A stretch of 62,186 nt of DNA from NCBI GenBank assembly GCA_003023565.1, contig PXSA01000017.1, forward strand, positions 184,072 to 246,257, written 5' to 3'. Source of the DNA: Halobacteriales archaeon QS_9_68_17 (GTDB lineage Archaea; Halobacteriota; Halobacteria; Halobacteriales; Natronoarchaeaceae). The position numbers and the translations under genes were made by a program. Below the pieces are notes generated by a model. The model made no database searches. It was given only the letters and a program-made list of their open reading frames with translations, and was not told the DNA's origin. Of this stretch, positions 1 to 8,668 are shown piece after piece. The number at the start of each line of letters is the position of its first letter. Position 1 is the first letter of the stretch.

Positions 1-221
1 GGGGCGGACGACGCACGGAAGCACGAGGGCGCTCCCCGCGCGAGGACGAACTGCCCGGCGAGCGCGAACGGACCGGCGAGCGCCGAAGGGCCGAGCAGGG
101 CGGCGAGCGCGACGGGAACGAACGCGACCCCGCCGACGAGCGCGACCGGGTTCGCCTCGTACGCGACGCTGTCGATGCCGAGTTCGCCGGCGAGCGGGTC
201 GATGAACAGTGTGGAGGGCAT
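1..221 (-). CDS. Membrane protein, 3' end outside window
   Basis: The reading frame opens with ATG at 221 and runs off the left edge after 73 codons without a stop. The product begins MPSTLFIDPLAGEL, and from about residue 27 contains two closely spaced hydrophobic stretches rich in Ala, Leu and Val, so an integral membrane protein is likely. No family is recognisable. It is divergent from the PitA-like gene, with about 135 bp between the two starts. Confidence 0.5.
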   Translation of the reverse strand, partial: MPSTLFIDPLAGELGIDSVAYEANPVALVGGVAFVPVALAALLGPSALAGPFALAGQFVLARGAPSCFRASSA

Positions 222-356
222 CGGACGACGCTTCCGACGGCACCGGTATCGACGTTGCCGCTTCCCGTCGCCGCGGTGTCGTCGGCGGGTCACCGCTGCC
301 GCCGCTGGCGCGCGGAAACGGTAAGGCCCTTACTCGGTCCGTCCGAACCCACGGGC

Positions 357-2213
357 ATGGACCGACGGGATCCCCCGCCGACGGAAGAGGGCTGGTACGT
401 ACTCCACGACCTCCGGACGATCGACTGGGACGCGTGGCGCGCGGCCCCCGACCGCGAGCGGGACCGCGCCGTGGAGGAGGGCGTCGAGTACCTCGAATCG
501 GTCGAGAGCGTCGACGCCGACCGCGGCGACTCCGCCGTCTTCAGCGTCGTCGGCCACGAGGCCGACCTCATGCTCGTCCACCTCCGCCCGGCGATGAGCG
601 ACCTCGACACGCTCCAGCGGGCGTTCGAACGGACGGCGTTCGCCGGGTTCACCGAGCGGTCGAGCTCGTACGTCTCCGTCACCGAGGCGTCGGGGTACAC
701 CGAACGCGCCCGCGACTACTTCGAGGGCGAGGTCGACGACGACTCCGGCCTCGCGCAGTACATCCGGTCGCGGATCCACCCGGATCTCCCGGACGACGGC
801 TACGTCAGTTTCTACCCGATGAGCAAGCGCCGCGACCCCGAGTACAACTGGTACGACCTGCCGTTCGACGAGCGCGCCGAACACATGGCCGACCACGGCG
901 ACATCGGCCGCGACTACGCCGGCGAGGTGAACCAGATAATCACCGGGAGCGTCGGCTTCGACGACTGGGAGTGGGGAGTCACGCTGTTCGCCGACGACCC
1001 CGCGGCCATCAAGGACCTGCTGTACGAGATGCGCTTCGACCCCTCGTCCTCGAAGTACGCCGAGTTCGGGGAGTTCTACTTCGGCCGGCGGTTCCCGCCG
1101 GCGGACCTCGACGCCTTCCTCGCCGGCGAGGGAGTGCCTACCGACGCCGGCGCGGACGAGTCAGCCGGCGACTCCGACACCGACTCCGCGCTCCGGAACG
1201 AACTCGACGCGCTCGGCGTCGGGGCCGACGCACCCGACGGCGCGCACGGCATCGTCCTGCGCTCGGACGCCGACGCCGTCCGCGAGGAGGTCGACGGCCT
1301 GCGGGACAACTTCGAGCACTACGACACGCACGTCCTGACCGAGGTCCGCGAGGACGGCGACGGCACCGCCGTCGTCTCCGTCTGGGAGACCGAGAGCGCC
1401 GCCGACACCGCGCGGGGGTTCCTCTCTGACCTGCCGGGCGTCACCGAGGCGACGACCGGCCCGCTCGACGGCGGGGCGGCGACCACCGCGGACGCCGGCG
1501 AGAGCGACGACGACGGCGGCGAGAGCATCCGTGAGGAACTGAACGACCTCGACATCTACGCCGGTCAGCCCCACGGCGAGGACGTGTACGCGCTGGTGCT
1601 GTACTCGGAGGCCGACCCGGACGACCTGTACGCCGAGGTCGACGACCTGCGGGGTAGCTTCGAGCACTACGACACCCACGTCAAGACGGCGGTCTACGAG
1701 GCCGACGGTGCGGACACCGCCGTGGTCTCCGTCTGGGACACCGCGGACGCCGCCGACACCGCCAGCGGCTTCCTCTCTGACCTGCCCGATGTCGTCCGGC
1801 AGGCCGGGGACAGGGGGGCCGCTGCCGTCCCGGAATCGCGCGGCGATCCCGCGGGCACGTCAAAAGCACCGGATGCTTCCGAGGACGCCGACGGCGAGCG
1901 GGGCGACAGCCCCGCGAGCGACGGCTCCTCCGCGTTCGGCACGATGGGCATGTTCTACACGGTCAAGCCCGACCACCGCGAGGACTTCGTCGAGAAGTTC
2001 GACACCGTCGGCGGCCTGCTCGCGGACATGGACGGCCACCGCGCCACCCACCTCTACGAGAACCGCGAGGACGAGAACGACATGTTCATCGCCAGCCGCT
2101 GGGACTCGAAGGAGGACTGCATGGAGTTCTTCCGCAGCGACGCCTTCGGAAACACCGTCGACTGGGGCCGCGACGTCCTCGCCGACCGGCCGCGACACGT
2201 GTTCCTCGCGTAA
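357..2213 (+). CDS. pitA: PitA-like haem-binding protein: chlorite-dismutase-like domain fused to ABM monooxygenase domain
   Basis: A 618-aa protein resembling the Haloferax PitA fusion. Residues about 10-250 match the chlorite dismutase/HemQ fold, with the HxxxHGxIGR motif near residues 176-185; H180 is the probable proximal haem ligand. Two homologous acidic modules follow at roughly 280-375 and 405-495, each with FEHYDTHV, AVVSVW and GFLSDLP. The last 95 residues form an antibiotic-biosynthesis-monooxygenase (ABM) ferredoxin-like domain. I chose ATG 357 over an in-frame start at 255 because homology begins with MDRRDPPPTEEGW and the longer form adds Arg/Ala-rich residues unlike the family. 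Members are cytoplasmic; haem binding is likely, but the physiological reaction is not established. Duplicated middle modules are noteworthy. Confidence 0.9.
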   Translation: MDRRDPPPTEEGWYVLHDLRTIDWDAWRAAPDRERDRAVEEGVEYLESVESVDADRGDSAVFSVVGHEADLMLVHLRPAMSDLDTLQRAFERTAFAGFTERSSSYVSVTEASGYTERARDYFEGEVDDDSGLAQYIRSRIHPDLPDDGYVSFYPMSKRRDPEYNWYDLPFDERAEHMADHGDIGRDYAGEVNQIITGSVGFDDWEWGVTLFADDPAAIKDLLYEMRFDPSSSKYAEFGEFYFGRRFPPADLDAFLAGEGVPTDAGADESAGDSDTDSALRNELDALGVGADAPDGAHGIVLRSDADAVREEVDGLRDNFEHYDTHVLTEVREDGDGTAVVSVWETESAADTARGFLSDLPGVTEATTGPLDGGAATTADAGESDDDGGESIREELNDLDIYAGQPHGEDVYALVLYSEADPDDLYAEVDDLRGSFEHYDTHVKTAVYEADGADTAVVSVWDTADAADTASGFLSDLPDVVRQAGDRGAAAVPESRGDPAGTSKAPDASEDADGERGDSPASDGSSAFGTMGMFYTVKPDHREDFVEKFDTVGGLLADMDGHRATHLYENREDENDMFIASRWDSKEDCMEFFRSDAFGNTVDWGRDVLADRPRHVFLA

Positions 2214-2343
2214 CGCAACCTTTTGCTCTGCGGCGTGACGAGCGGTCCGCCGCGGGCGGACACGCTCGCAGTCCTCGGCAAAAGGTTGATCAAAATCACT
2301 CCTCCTTCACTTCGCTTCACTCCGTTCAGCCGTCGGACCGTCC

Positions 2344-2366
2344 CGAGAAGTGCGAAGCACTTCTCG
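2344..2366. repeat. Perfect inverted repeat (10-bp stem, 3-nt loop)
   Basis: CGAGAAGTGC and its exact complement flank GAA. It lies 130 bp past the PitA-like stop codon, in the 288-bp gap between convergent genes. It could act in transcription termination or be one of the small palindromes common between haloarchaeal genes; it has no following T-run on either strand. Confidence 0.7.
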
Positions 2367-2373
2367 TGGGCTG

Positions 2374-2396
2374 CGAAAATCGCTTCGCGATTTTCG
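2374..2396. repeat. Second perfect inverted repeat (10-bp stem, 3-nt loop)
   Basis: CGAAAATCGC and its exact complement flank TTC, only 7 bp after the previous hairpin. The top strand has an internal TTTT just before the end of the right arm, so a bidirectional terminator between the convergent genes is possible. The tandem pair together spans 53 bp. Confidence 0.7.
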
Positions 2397-2501
2397 AACG
2401 CTCGCTCCCGACGGTCGCTCGCCGGTGAATCGTTTGTCTGCAGACCTGCCCTCTCCCGAGTCGCGCGGTTCGTCGCGTCCGCTCCTCGCCGCGTTCCGGC
2501 C

Positions 2502-3074
2502 CTACTCCTTGCCGGGGTCGAGTTCGACGGCCGCGCCCGGCGCGTTCGCTTTCACGCTCTGGAGGCCCTGCTCGGCCCTCTGCTTCGAGGAGTAGCCCTC
2601 GCCGCTGTCGGCGATGACGTTGCCGTTGTCGTGGCGGAGCCGCCAGCGCCAGTCGCCGGCCCTGTCGCGGAACAACTGGAAGCGCGCCTTCGAGTCCTCG
2701 AAGGTCGGCTGTTCGTCGCCCATGGGGTCGTCCGGGAGCGCCTCCGCGGTCTCTCCTTCGCTCACCGACTCGCCGGTCTCGGCGGGTTCGACGCGTTCGG
2801 CCATGTCCGCGGTCTCGACGGCGGCGTCTATCTCCGCGGGCGGTTCACCCGGGCGACTCGGCGGCGTCTCGTCTGACTCGACGATCCCCGCGTCGTACTC
2901 GGCGTCTCCCCGGTCGGACGCCACCGCCTCGGTGACCGCTCGCAGGACGCCCTCGACGCCCGGGGCGGTCAGTTCGGCGGTTGCGCTGTCGCCGCCCTCG
3001 CCCGACAGTTCGAGTTCGTCCTCGTCGACTTCGATCTCCAGCGTCGCCGTGACGCTGACGGTGTCGTCGGCCAT
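2502..3074 (-). CDS. YegP/DUF1508 family protein (HVO_2922-type)
   Basis: A 190-aa acidic protein. The last 60 residues carry the DUF1508/YegP signature: FQLFRDRAGDWRWRLRHDNGNVIADSGEGYSSK, then QGLQSVKANAPGA. The N-terminal 55 residues form a beta-rich stretch (VSVTATLEIEVDEDELELSG) resembling an amphipathic amplification seen in haloarchaeal versions, and a long disordered acidic linker joins the two. YegP-like domains are small dimeric folds of unknown biochemical role, sometimes linked to stress. Start ATG 3074. The gene is convergent with the PitA-like gene. Confidence 0.8.
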   Translation of the reverse strand: MADDTVSVTATLEIEVDEDELELSGEGGDSATAELTAPGVEGVLRAVTEAVASDRGDAEYDAGIVESDETPPSRPGEPPAEIDAAVETADMAERVEPAETGESVSEGETAEALPDDPMGDEQPTFEDSKARFQLFRDRAGDWRWRLRHDNGNVIADSGEGYSSKQRAEQGLQSVKANAPGAAVELDPGKE

Positions 3075-3283
3075 GCACCGGCGTACCACGAGAGTTGGGT
3101 TAACCGTTGGGTCGCCGCGAAGCACGGAGTGAAAGTGAAAATAGCCCGACCGATCGGCGTTCAGTAACGCGGTTTCGATCGGAAACGGTGGGGTTTCGTC
3201 CCGTTCGTCACGGCGTCGGCGTGGGTCCGTCGTCCGCGTCAGAGAGCTACCGAGCGCGGTCCCGCGATAAACCGCTCGCCCGA

Positions 3284-4387
3284 TCAATCTCCCGCACTCG
3301 CCTTCTCTATCCCCGCCGACTCGATGTCCTCGCCGCCGACCGACGACCGGAGGCTGTCCATGCCGTCGTCGCGGTCGACGCCGAAGTCGTCCTCGTGGAG
3401 TTCGGCGACGCGGGCCATCTCCTCGTCGCTGAGCGCGGGCGTGTCGGGCGCGGCGGCCCATTCGTCGATGTCCTCGGCGGTGCGGAAGGTGGGCGTGACG
3501 GAGGCGACGGCGTCGTGGCCCAGGAGCCACTGGATGGCCGCCTGCCCCATGGTGCGCTCGCCGTCGTTCTCGGACTGGGTCCGAGCGCTCGACGCGGTTC
3601 CCTCGTCGGCGCGCTCCAGGAAGCGCAGCGCGTCGACCTTCTCCCAGCCCGTCTCGTACCACTCGTCGGGGCGGTAGGCGCGGTGGTCGCCCTCGCCGAG
3701 TTCCGTATCGGGGGTGACCTGCTCGTTCAGCAGGCCGGAGGAGTGCGGGACGCGCGGGACGAGGCTGGTGTCCGCGTCCAGCGACTCGATGGTGTCGAGG
3801 AAGTGCTGGCCCGGCGTCTGTTCGAGGACGTTGAACACGACCTGCACGGCGTCGAACCCCTCCTCAACGGCGCGGTCGCCCTCGGCGAGCCATCCGATCG
3901 AGGGGCCGAGCGCCCACCCGACGGCGTCGACGGTGCCGGCCTCGCGGAGTTCGTCAAGCGCTTCGAGCACGTCCTCGTCCACCTCGTCGACGTTCGCGTT
4001 GTGAAGCATGAGGACGTCGACGTAGTCCGTATCGAGCCGGTCGAGACTGCGGTCGACGGCGGTGTGGACCCACTCGCCGTCCATCCGCTTCGGGAGTTCG
4101 CCGTGGCCGGCCTGCGGGTTGTTGTAGAAGTCGTAGCCGACCTTGGTGCCGACCGTCACCTCGTCGCGGCACTCCGCGAGCGCGCGGCCGATCAGTTCCT
4201 CGCTGTCGCCGTGGCCGTACACGTCGCCCGTGTCGAAGAACGAGATGCCCTGGTCGACGGCGTGACGGACCATCTCGATCGCCTGTTCGTCCGAGCGGTC
4301 GCCCCACCAGTCCGTGCCGACGACCCACGCACCGAAGCCGACTTCGCTGACCTCGACGCCCGAGTCTCCGAGTTCTCGGTACTGCAT
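3284..4387 (-). CDS. Aldo/keto reductase
   Basis: A 367-aa NAD(P)H-dependent oxidoreductase of the AKR superfamily (TIM barrel, cytoplasmic). Visible features are MQYRELGDSGVEVSEVGFGAW at the N terminus, GISFFDTGDVYGHGDSEELIGRAL with the catalytic D-x4-Y pair, VGTKVGYDFY containing the catalytic Lys, and SLDRLDTDYVDVLMLHNA with the catalytic His. The substrate cannot be inferred. I chose ATG 4387 because the seven residues of the longer reading frame precede the conserved family start. An insertion rich in Glu, Ser and Thr near residue 250 (RADEGTASSARTQSENDGERT) is variable in haloarchaea. The gene stands alone, divergent from no close partner. Confidence 0.9.
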   Translation of the reverse strand: MQYRELGDSGVEVSEVGFGAWVVGTDWWGDRSDEQAIEMVRHAVDQGISFFDTGDVYGHGDSEELIGRALAECRDEVTVGTKVGYDFYNNPQAGHGELPKRMDGEWVHTAVDRSLDRLDTDYVDVLMLHNANVDEVDEDVLEALDELREAGTVDAVGWALGPSIGWLAEGDRAVEEGFDAVQVVFNVLEQTPGQHFLDTIESLDADTSLVPRVPHSSGLLNEQVTPDTELGEGDHRAYRPDEWYETGWEKVDALRFLERADEGTASSARTQSENDGERTMGQAAIQWLLGHDAVASVTPTFRTAEDIDEWAAAPDTPALSDEEMARVAELHEDDFGVDRDDGMDSLRSSVGGEDIESAGIEKASAGD

Positions 4388-4510
4388 ACGCGGGACTTGG
4401 TACAGCACGCACTTATACTGCCTGCTGTCGATGAACGAGCCGGATCCGAAAGCGTCGAAGCCCCCGTACAGCCCCGTCGGTGCGTCCTGTTCCCCGGCCG
4501 CTCGCCCGGT

Positions 4511-4930
4511 TCAGGGGTCGTACTCGACGACCGCCGTCTCGCCCTGACCCGTCACGGTGTCCGTGCCGAGTTCCTCGCCGTCCCCCTCGACGGTCACCGT
4601 CAGCGGTGTCTCCCCCGTGGTCGTCTCGTCCAGCGCCGAGACGCTGACGGTGATCGGTGGCTCGACCGAATCGACCTCGTCGTCGTTCTGGAGGTCGTCG
4701 GGTAGAATCACTTCCTCGCTCATCATCCCCCTGAACGGAGGGACTTTGTTCGTGGTCGTTCCGTCGTCGAACTCGGCGGTCGCTCGCCATCTTCCGGTGG
4801 TCTCGACCGCGATCGTCACTTCGTCGTACGACTCGCCGCCGACGACGCCGAGGACGGTTTCGGTACAACCGGCGGTGCCAGCGAGGGCGACCCCCGCCGC
4901 GCCGAGCGCGGAACGTCGCGTCAGTTCCAT
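4511..4930 (-). CDS. Small Tat-type lipoprotein
   Basis: A 139-aa secreted protein. The N terminus MELTRRSALGAAGVALAGTAGC combines a twin-arginine motif with a lipobox ending at Cys22, so export by Tat and lipid anchoring at the outer membrane face are likely. The rest is beta-rich and Asp/Glu/Thr-rich (VTIAVETTGRWRATAEF, PITVSVSALDETTTG), without a known domain. An alternative ATG at 4945 adds MSLKR. The gene is divergent from the acyltransferase gene. No function can be assigned. Confidence 0.75.
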   Translation of the reverse strand: MELTRRSALGAAGVALAGTAGCTETVLGVVGGESYDEVTIAVETTGRWRATAEFDDGTTTNKVPPFRGMMSEEVILPDDLQNDDEVDSVEPPITVSVSALDETTTGETPLTVTVEGDGEELGTDTVTGQGETAVVEYDP

Positions 4931-5066
4931 ACGCTTTAGTGACATAATCCGTGTATGTAACTTTCGGATCTGTATTTCACCTGACCGACGCTGTACGACA
5001 CCGCCCTCTGGCGGCGGGTACACACAACCGAATCCATATCAACGCCGCCCGCGAAACGTATCATTA

Positions 5067-5966
5067 ATGACGAAGCGACACGTCTCTCTCCCCGCGGAGG
5101 CGGACGAGGGTGTCACGGCGTTCATTCAGGAGGTCGACGACCGCCTGTCGAACGACGGGGACACCTGTTCGGTCGTACAGGACGTGCTGGTCGACCTCTA
5201 CGGGGACCGAGAGGCGTACGAGCGCTGGCAGTCGGGGACGTCGGTGTCGAACGCCGAACGCGTGCGGCTACAGGGGTACGACCCTTGCAACGCGACGCTC
5301 GAATCGGAGTACTACGCGGAGAAAGACGAAGAGAAGTTCGAGCGATCGAAGCACCTCCAGTGGCTCTGGCGGCAGTTCGACGCCACGCCGATGGCCGACA
5401 ACATCGAGTTCGCGCTTCGCTTCCGGCGGATGCTGGCCGACCACCTCTTCGACGAGTGCGGGGACGACTGCCGCTTCTTCAAGGGGGTCACCGTCACGTA
5501 CGGCCACAACATCACCGTCGGCGACAACACCGTCGTCCACGACGATGTCCACCTCGACGACCGCGGGAAACTCACCATCGGCGACCGCGTCTCCATCAGC
5601 GACGGCGCGCACGTGTACAGCCACGACCACGACGTCGTCGACCAGACCGCGGTGCGGAACTACCACACGGTCATCGAGGACGACGCCCGCGTCACGTACG
5701 ACGCGATGGTCCGAGCCGGTAACGAGGTCGGCCGAAACGCCGTCGTCGGTGCGCGCGGCGTCGTCCAGCACGACGTGCCCGCCCACCACATCGCGGTCGG
5801 GATGCCGGCCGAGAGCGTGAAGATCAAACCGGGGTGGGAGGACGTCGCCACGCCGGTCGAACAGGCCAACGAGAACCGGCAGGAGGAGCGCCGCATCGAG
5901 TACGAACTGGACGACGACCTCGACGTGTTCGACGAGTTCGAGCGGGACCTCTCGCCGCCGGACTAG
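5067..5966 (+). CDS. Left-handed beta-helix (hexapeptide) acyltransferase
   Basis: A 299-aa protein. Residues about 140-255 contain tandem hexapeptide units (VTVTYGHNITVGDNTVV, GKLTIGDRVSISDGAHV, VGRNAVVGARGVVQHDVPAHH), which fold as a left-handed beta helix, the fold of maltose/galactoside and serine O-acetyltransferases. SHDHDV and NAVVGARGVVQ resemble the acetyl-CoA site of the MaaT group. The first 130 residues are a haloarchaea-specific extension with CSVVQDVLVDLYGDREAYERW. A cytoplasmic acyl-CoA-dependent transferase is likely; the acceptor is unknown. Start ATG 5067 follows an AT-rich patch typical of a leaderless promoter. The stop codon shares the tetranucleotide CTAG with the stop of the convergent neighbour. 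Confidence 0.85.
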   Translation: MTKRHVSLPAEADEGVTAFIQEVDDRLSNDGDTCSVVQDVLVDLYGDREAYERWQSGTSVSNAERVRLQGYDPCNATLESEYYAEKDEEKFERSKHLQWLWRQFDATPMADNIEFALRFRRMLADHLFDECGDDCRFFKGVTVTYGHNITVGDNTVVHDDVHLDDRGKLTIGDRVSISDGAHVYSHDHDVVDQTAVRNYHTVIEDDARVTYDAMVRAGNEVGRNAVVGARGVVQHDVPAHHIAVGMPAESVKIKPGWEDVATPVEQANENRQEERRIEYELDDDLDVFDEFERDLSPPD

Positions 5967-7279
5967 TCCCGGAACCGCCTAACACCGGTCCGAACGCCAA
6001 GCACCGCGAAGTCGACGACGATGGCGAGCGACGCGAGCGCGCCCGTCCCGAGGGTCAGGAGGTGCGGGAGCGCGATCCAGTTCGGCAGCACGAACCGCGC
6101 CAACACCTCGACCCGTGACGCGGCCTCCTGTCCCGCGGACCGGTTCGCCGACTGGCTACTGAGGTGCCACCCCGGCACCGTCTCGCCGTCTTCCTCGGGC
6201 ACGGAGAGGCGGTCGGCGGCGTACGGCAAGGCGAGACCGCCGTACTCCCAGACGACCTCGCCGGCCGCGTTGACCTCGATCACGCGGTCGTTGAACGTGT
6301 CGACGATCAGCGTGTTCCCGTTGGGCAGGCGGTCGGCGTCGCGGGGCCAGTGGAGCAGGTCGCTCCCGCCGTACTCCCACACCTCCGACTCGTTGTCGAC
6401 GCGGTACTCGACCACGCGGTTGTTCTCGCTATCGGCGACTAGCACGGTCCCCCACTCCTCCAGTCGGCGCGGGTTGTGCTGCTCGTACAGCGTCCCGTGG
6501 TCGTCCGGTTCGCCGACCGCGTCGACGACCTCGTTCGTCTCGGGGTCGACCTCGACCACGGTGTCGAAGTTGCGGATCGAAAGCTGGAAGTTGCCGTCGC
6601 TCAGGCGGTCGATGTCGTTCATGTGGGTCCAGTCGCTCTCCGGCCCCTCCCGTTCGGGACCGCCGTACTCCTCGCGGAACTCGGTGCCCTCGCCGAGGTG
6701 CTCCGTGGCGTTCCACTGCCACGTTATCGTCCCGTTTCGCGCGACGGTGAACGCGCGGTCCTCCCCCATGTCGATGACCGCTGTCTCGCCGCTCTCCAGG
6801 CGGTCGGCGTCGTGGACCTCGTGGTGGCTGATGAACTCGTCGTACCACGTGTGGTTCCAGACGACCTCCTTCTCGTCGTTTTCGAGCGTGTCGCCGTCGA
6901 TCTCCACCACGCGGTTGCGGACGCACTCCTCGGCGTTCACGCGCAGTTGCTCCTCGGGACAGTCCTCGGGCGGCATCTTGGTCGCGACCGAGACGAGGAG
7001 GTTGCCGTTGTCGAGCATCTCGGAGTCGAACACTCGCGAGTTCGGCGGCTCGTAGGTCCAGACCCGCTCGCCCTCGGGCGTCACCTCCATCGCTTTCCCG
7101 TCGTAGTCGATCCCGTAGCTCTGCGTGCTGATGAGCGTGTTCCCGGGATACTGCTCGTCGGGCGACGAGACGGTCGCGCTCGGCCCGCCTCTGTCGGCGA
7201 GCGCGACCTGCAGTCCGAACAGGGCCGTGAGGACGAGTACGACCGCGGAGAGCGCTACCACGCGGGTCCGTCGATCCAT
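5963..7279 (-). CDS. Arylsulfotransferase (ASST)-like protein, membrane-anchored
   Basis: A 438-aa protein. An N-terminal hydrophobic segment (residues 5-25) and a C-terminal one (about 400-425, LLTLGTGALASLAIVVDFAVLG) bracket a repeated-blade domain, with units such as GNTLISTQSYG, DNGNLLVSVAT, LSDGNFQLSIRNFDTVVEVD, VLVADSENNRVVEY and GNTLIVDTFNDRVIEVNAAGEVVWEYGG. These match the arylsulfotransferase beta-propeller family. Bacterial ASST moves sulfate between phenols, but the catalytic His cannot be confirmed here, so the activity is inferred. The propeller probably faces outside the cell. Start ATG 7279 was preferred to an upstream start because it places the signal anchor at the N terminus. 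Confidence 0.8.
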   Translation of the reverse strand: MDRRTRVVALSAVVLVLTALFGLQVALADRGGPSATVSSPDEQYPGNTLISTQSYGIDYDGKAMEVTPEGERVWTYEPPNSRVFDSEMLDNGNLLVSVATKMPPEDCPEEQLRVNAEECVRNRVVEIDGDTLENDEKEVVWNHTWYDEFISHHEVHDADRLESGETAVIDMGEDRAFTVARNGTITWQWNATEHLGEGTEFREEYGGPEREGPESDWTHMNDIDRLSDGNFQLSIRNFDTVVEVDPETNEVVDAVGEPDDHGTLYEQHNPRRLEEWGTVLVADSENNRVVEYRVDNESEVWEYGGSDLLHWPRDADRLPNGNTLIVDTFNDRVIEVNAAGEVVWEYGGLALPYAADRLSVPEEDGETVPGWHLSSQSANRSAGQEAASRVEVLARFVLPNWIALPHLLTLGTGALASLAIVVDFAVLGVRTGVRRFRD

Positions 7280-7351
7280 GTTCGGCGAGATGGCGGCTCC
7301 CCGCCTAACTCTGGCGGTCCCCTGCGAAAGCACAAGTAGTTTCAGCACGTA

Positions 7352-7681
7352 GTGTCACACGTGGACATCCCGCAATGGGCTCTCGTCTACGTCGTCTCGT
7401 TCGCCCTCCTCCATCTCGCTATCTACTACTACTACCTCCGGGGAGAGGAGGACGAGGGTTCCGCACGCCGGTCGCTCTCCGGGGAGAACGGCGGCGACTA
7501 CCCGCCCGGCAATCCGCTCGCCGCGGACAACGTGGACCGCAACTCCGAGCGTCGGGAGTTCGCCAGGCGGGCGCGCGACGACGCCGAGGACGGACGACGC
7601 TGTCCCCACTGCGGGACGGTGAACGACCCGGAGAACGCGTACACGTTCTGTCACAGTTGCGTCGAACGCCTCGGCGTGTGA
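7352..7681 (+). CDS. DUF7577 zinc-ribbon membrane protein
   Basis: A 109-aa protein starting at GTG 7352. Residues 8-27 form one transmembrane helix (WALVYVVSFALLHLAIYYYYL). A charged linker leads to a C-terminal zinc ribbon, CPHCG-x11-FCHSC. This arrangement matches the haloarchaeal DUF7577 family; its role is unknown. A second GTG at 7361 is an equally possible start. It is divergent from the sulfotransferase-like gene with 72 bp between starts. Confidence 0.75.
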   Translation: MSHVDIPQWALVYVVSFALLHLAIYYYYLRGEEDEGSARRSLSGENGGDYPPGNPLAADNVDRNSERREFARRARDDAEDGRRCPHCGTVNDPENAYTFCHSCVERLGV

Positions 7682-7718
7682 CGCTCGCCTTTTCACCCCG
7701 GCGCGCGTAGCGAGTCCC

Positions 7719-8438
7719 GTGCCCAGAAGCGTCGCGGTCAACGTCGGCGCGAACACGACGCTGCCGGGCGTCCGCGCGCCGGTCTACCCCGACGGCCGCT
7801 TCGAATACGTGCCGATCCCGGAGCGCGAACCCACCGCCGTCGCGCCGCCGACGTACGCCGACCTCGGTCTGGAGACGGACGTCCCCGCCGACGCCGTCGA
7901 CTCGCCCGTCCATCTGGACCCGGAGTTCGCGGAGTACCCCTACTGCGACGCATACACCTACGGCGACGACTACGCCGTCAAGGCAGGCCCGCTCTCGGAA
8001 CTCGCGGCCGGCGACTACGCCTTCTTCTACGCGACGCTGTCTACCGTCGGGGACCCGCCGGACTGGATCGCGCCCGAGTGGGGCGCGTACCTCGTCGGCG
8101 TCTTCCGCCTCGACCGTGACCCCGTCACCGACCACGCGGCGCTCGACCCCGCCGAGCGCGACCGGTTCGCGAACAACGCCCACGTCAAGCGCGAGACGGT
8201 GGACGCTCGGGTGCTGCTGTCGGGCGACCCCAATGAGTCGCGCCTGCTCGACCGGGCCGTCCCGCTGTCGTCGCGGTCGGCGGGAGCCGACGCGAACCGC
8301 ATCGTGACGGGCCTCTCGGCAGACTCGGGGAAAGGCCCGTGGTGGCGGCGACCGCTCCGGTTCGACGAGGCGGCGACGGCGGAACTACTGGAGATCGTCG
8401 AGTCAGGTGCTGTAAAGCGGTGTTTCTCGGAGAAGTGA
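7719..8438 (+). CDS. Nmad3-like putative nucleotide-modification protein
   Basis: A 239-aa protein starting at GTG 7719. The N terminus has the pattern of the Nmad3 family: VAVNVGANTT, then PVYPDGRFEYVPIPE, followed by HLDPEF, YTYGDDYAVKAGPLSELAAGDYAFFYATL and a C-terminal region with FANNAHVKR and SGKGPWWRRPLRF. Nmad3 was defined by comparative genomics as associated with hypermodified-DNA systems; no enzymatic reaction is proven. In haloarchaea it is a stand-alone chromosomal gene, as here, next to a tRNA-Gly and its integration scar. Assignment is by pattern recognition only. Confidence 0.6.
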   Translation: MPRSVAVNVGANTTLPGVRAPVYPDGRFEYVPIPEREPTAVAPPTYADLGLETDVPADAVDSPVHLDPEFAEYPYCDAYTYGDDYAVKAGPLSELAAGDYAFFYATLSTVGDPPDWIAPEWGAYLVGVFRLDRDPVTDHAALDPAERDRFANNAHVKRETVDARVLLSGDPNESRLLDRAVPLSSRSAGADANRIVTGLSADSGKGPWWRRPLRFDEAATAELLEIVESGAVKRCFSEK

Positions 8439-8546
8439 CGGTGGACCGCGCGGTTCGGGTCCGGTTCACGGCGGCTGGCGCTCTCTGCAATGGTCTGCGT
8501 AGACGCCCCGGGGAGCATCCGCCCCTCACGTCCGTTCGTCGCAGGA

Positions 8547-8617
8547 TGCGCCGGCCGGGAATTGAACCCGGGCTATGAGCTTGGGAAGCTCATGTCCTAC
8601 CACTAGACCACCGGCGC
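8547..8617 (-). tRNA. tRNA-Gly(CCC), copy 1
   Basis: 71 nt including the discriminator A, without encoded CCA. The acceptor GCGCCGG pairs with CCGGCGC; the D arm has TAGTGGTAG; the anticodon stem TGAGC/GCTCA encloses the loop TTCCCAA, giving anticodon CCC; the T arm is CCGGGTTCAATTCCCGG. It is identical over all 71 nt to the copy at 10794-10864. Confidence 0.97.
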
Positions 8618-8668
8618 ATCAACCGCCAAATTCAGGCACGTCTTGCGATTTTCTGGTGTCCGTATCAA

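Noticed and set aside
2223-2876. Long plus-strand open frame opposite the YegP-like gene
   Set aside because: It is Arg/Leu/Ala-rich, has no family features and is antisense to a well-supported gene; high GC creates such frames.
3107-4705. 532-aa open frame on the plus strand opposite the aldo/keto reductase
   Set aside because: It covers a clear reductase gene on the other strand and its translation is the typical Arg/Val-rich mirror of an acidic haloarchaeal protein.
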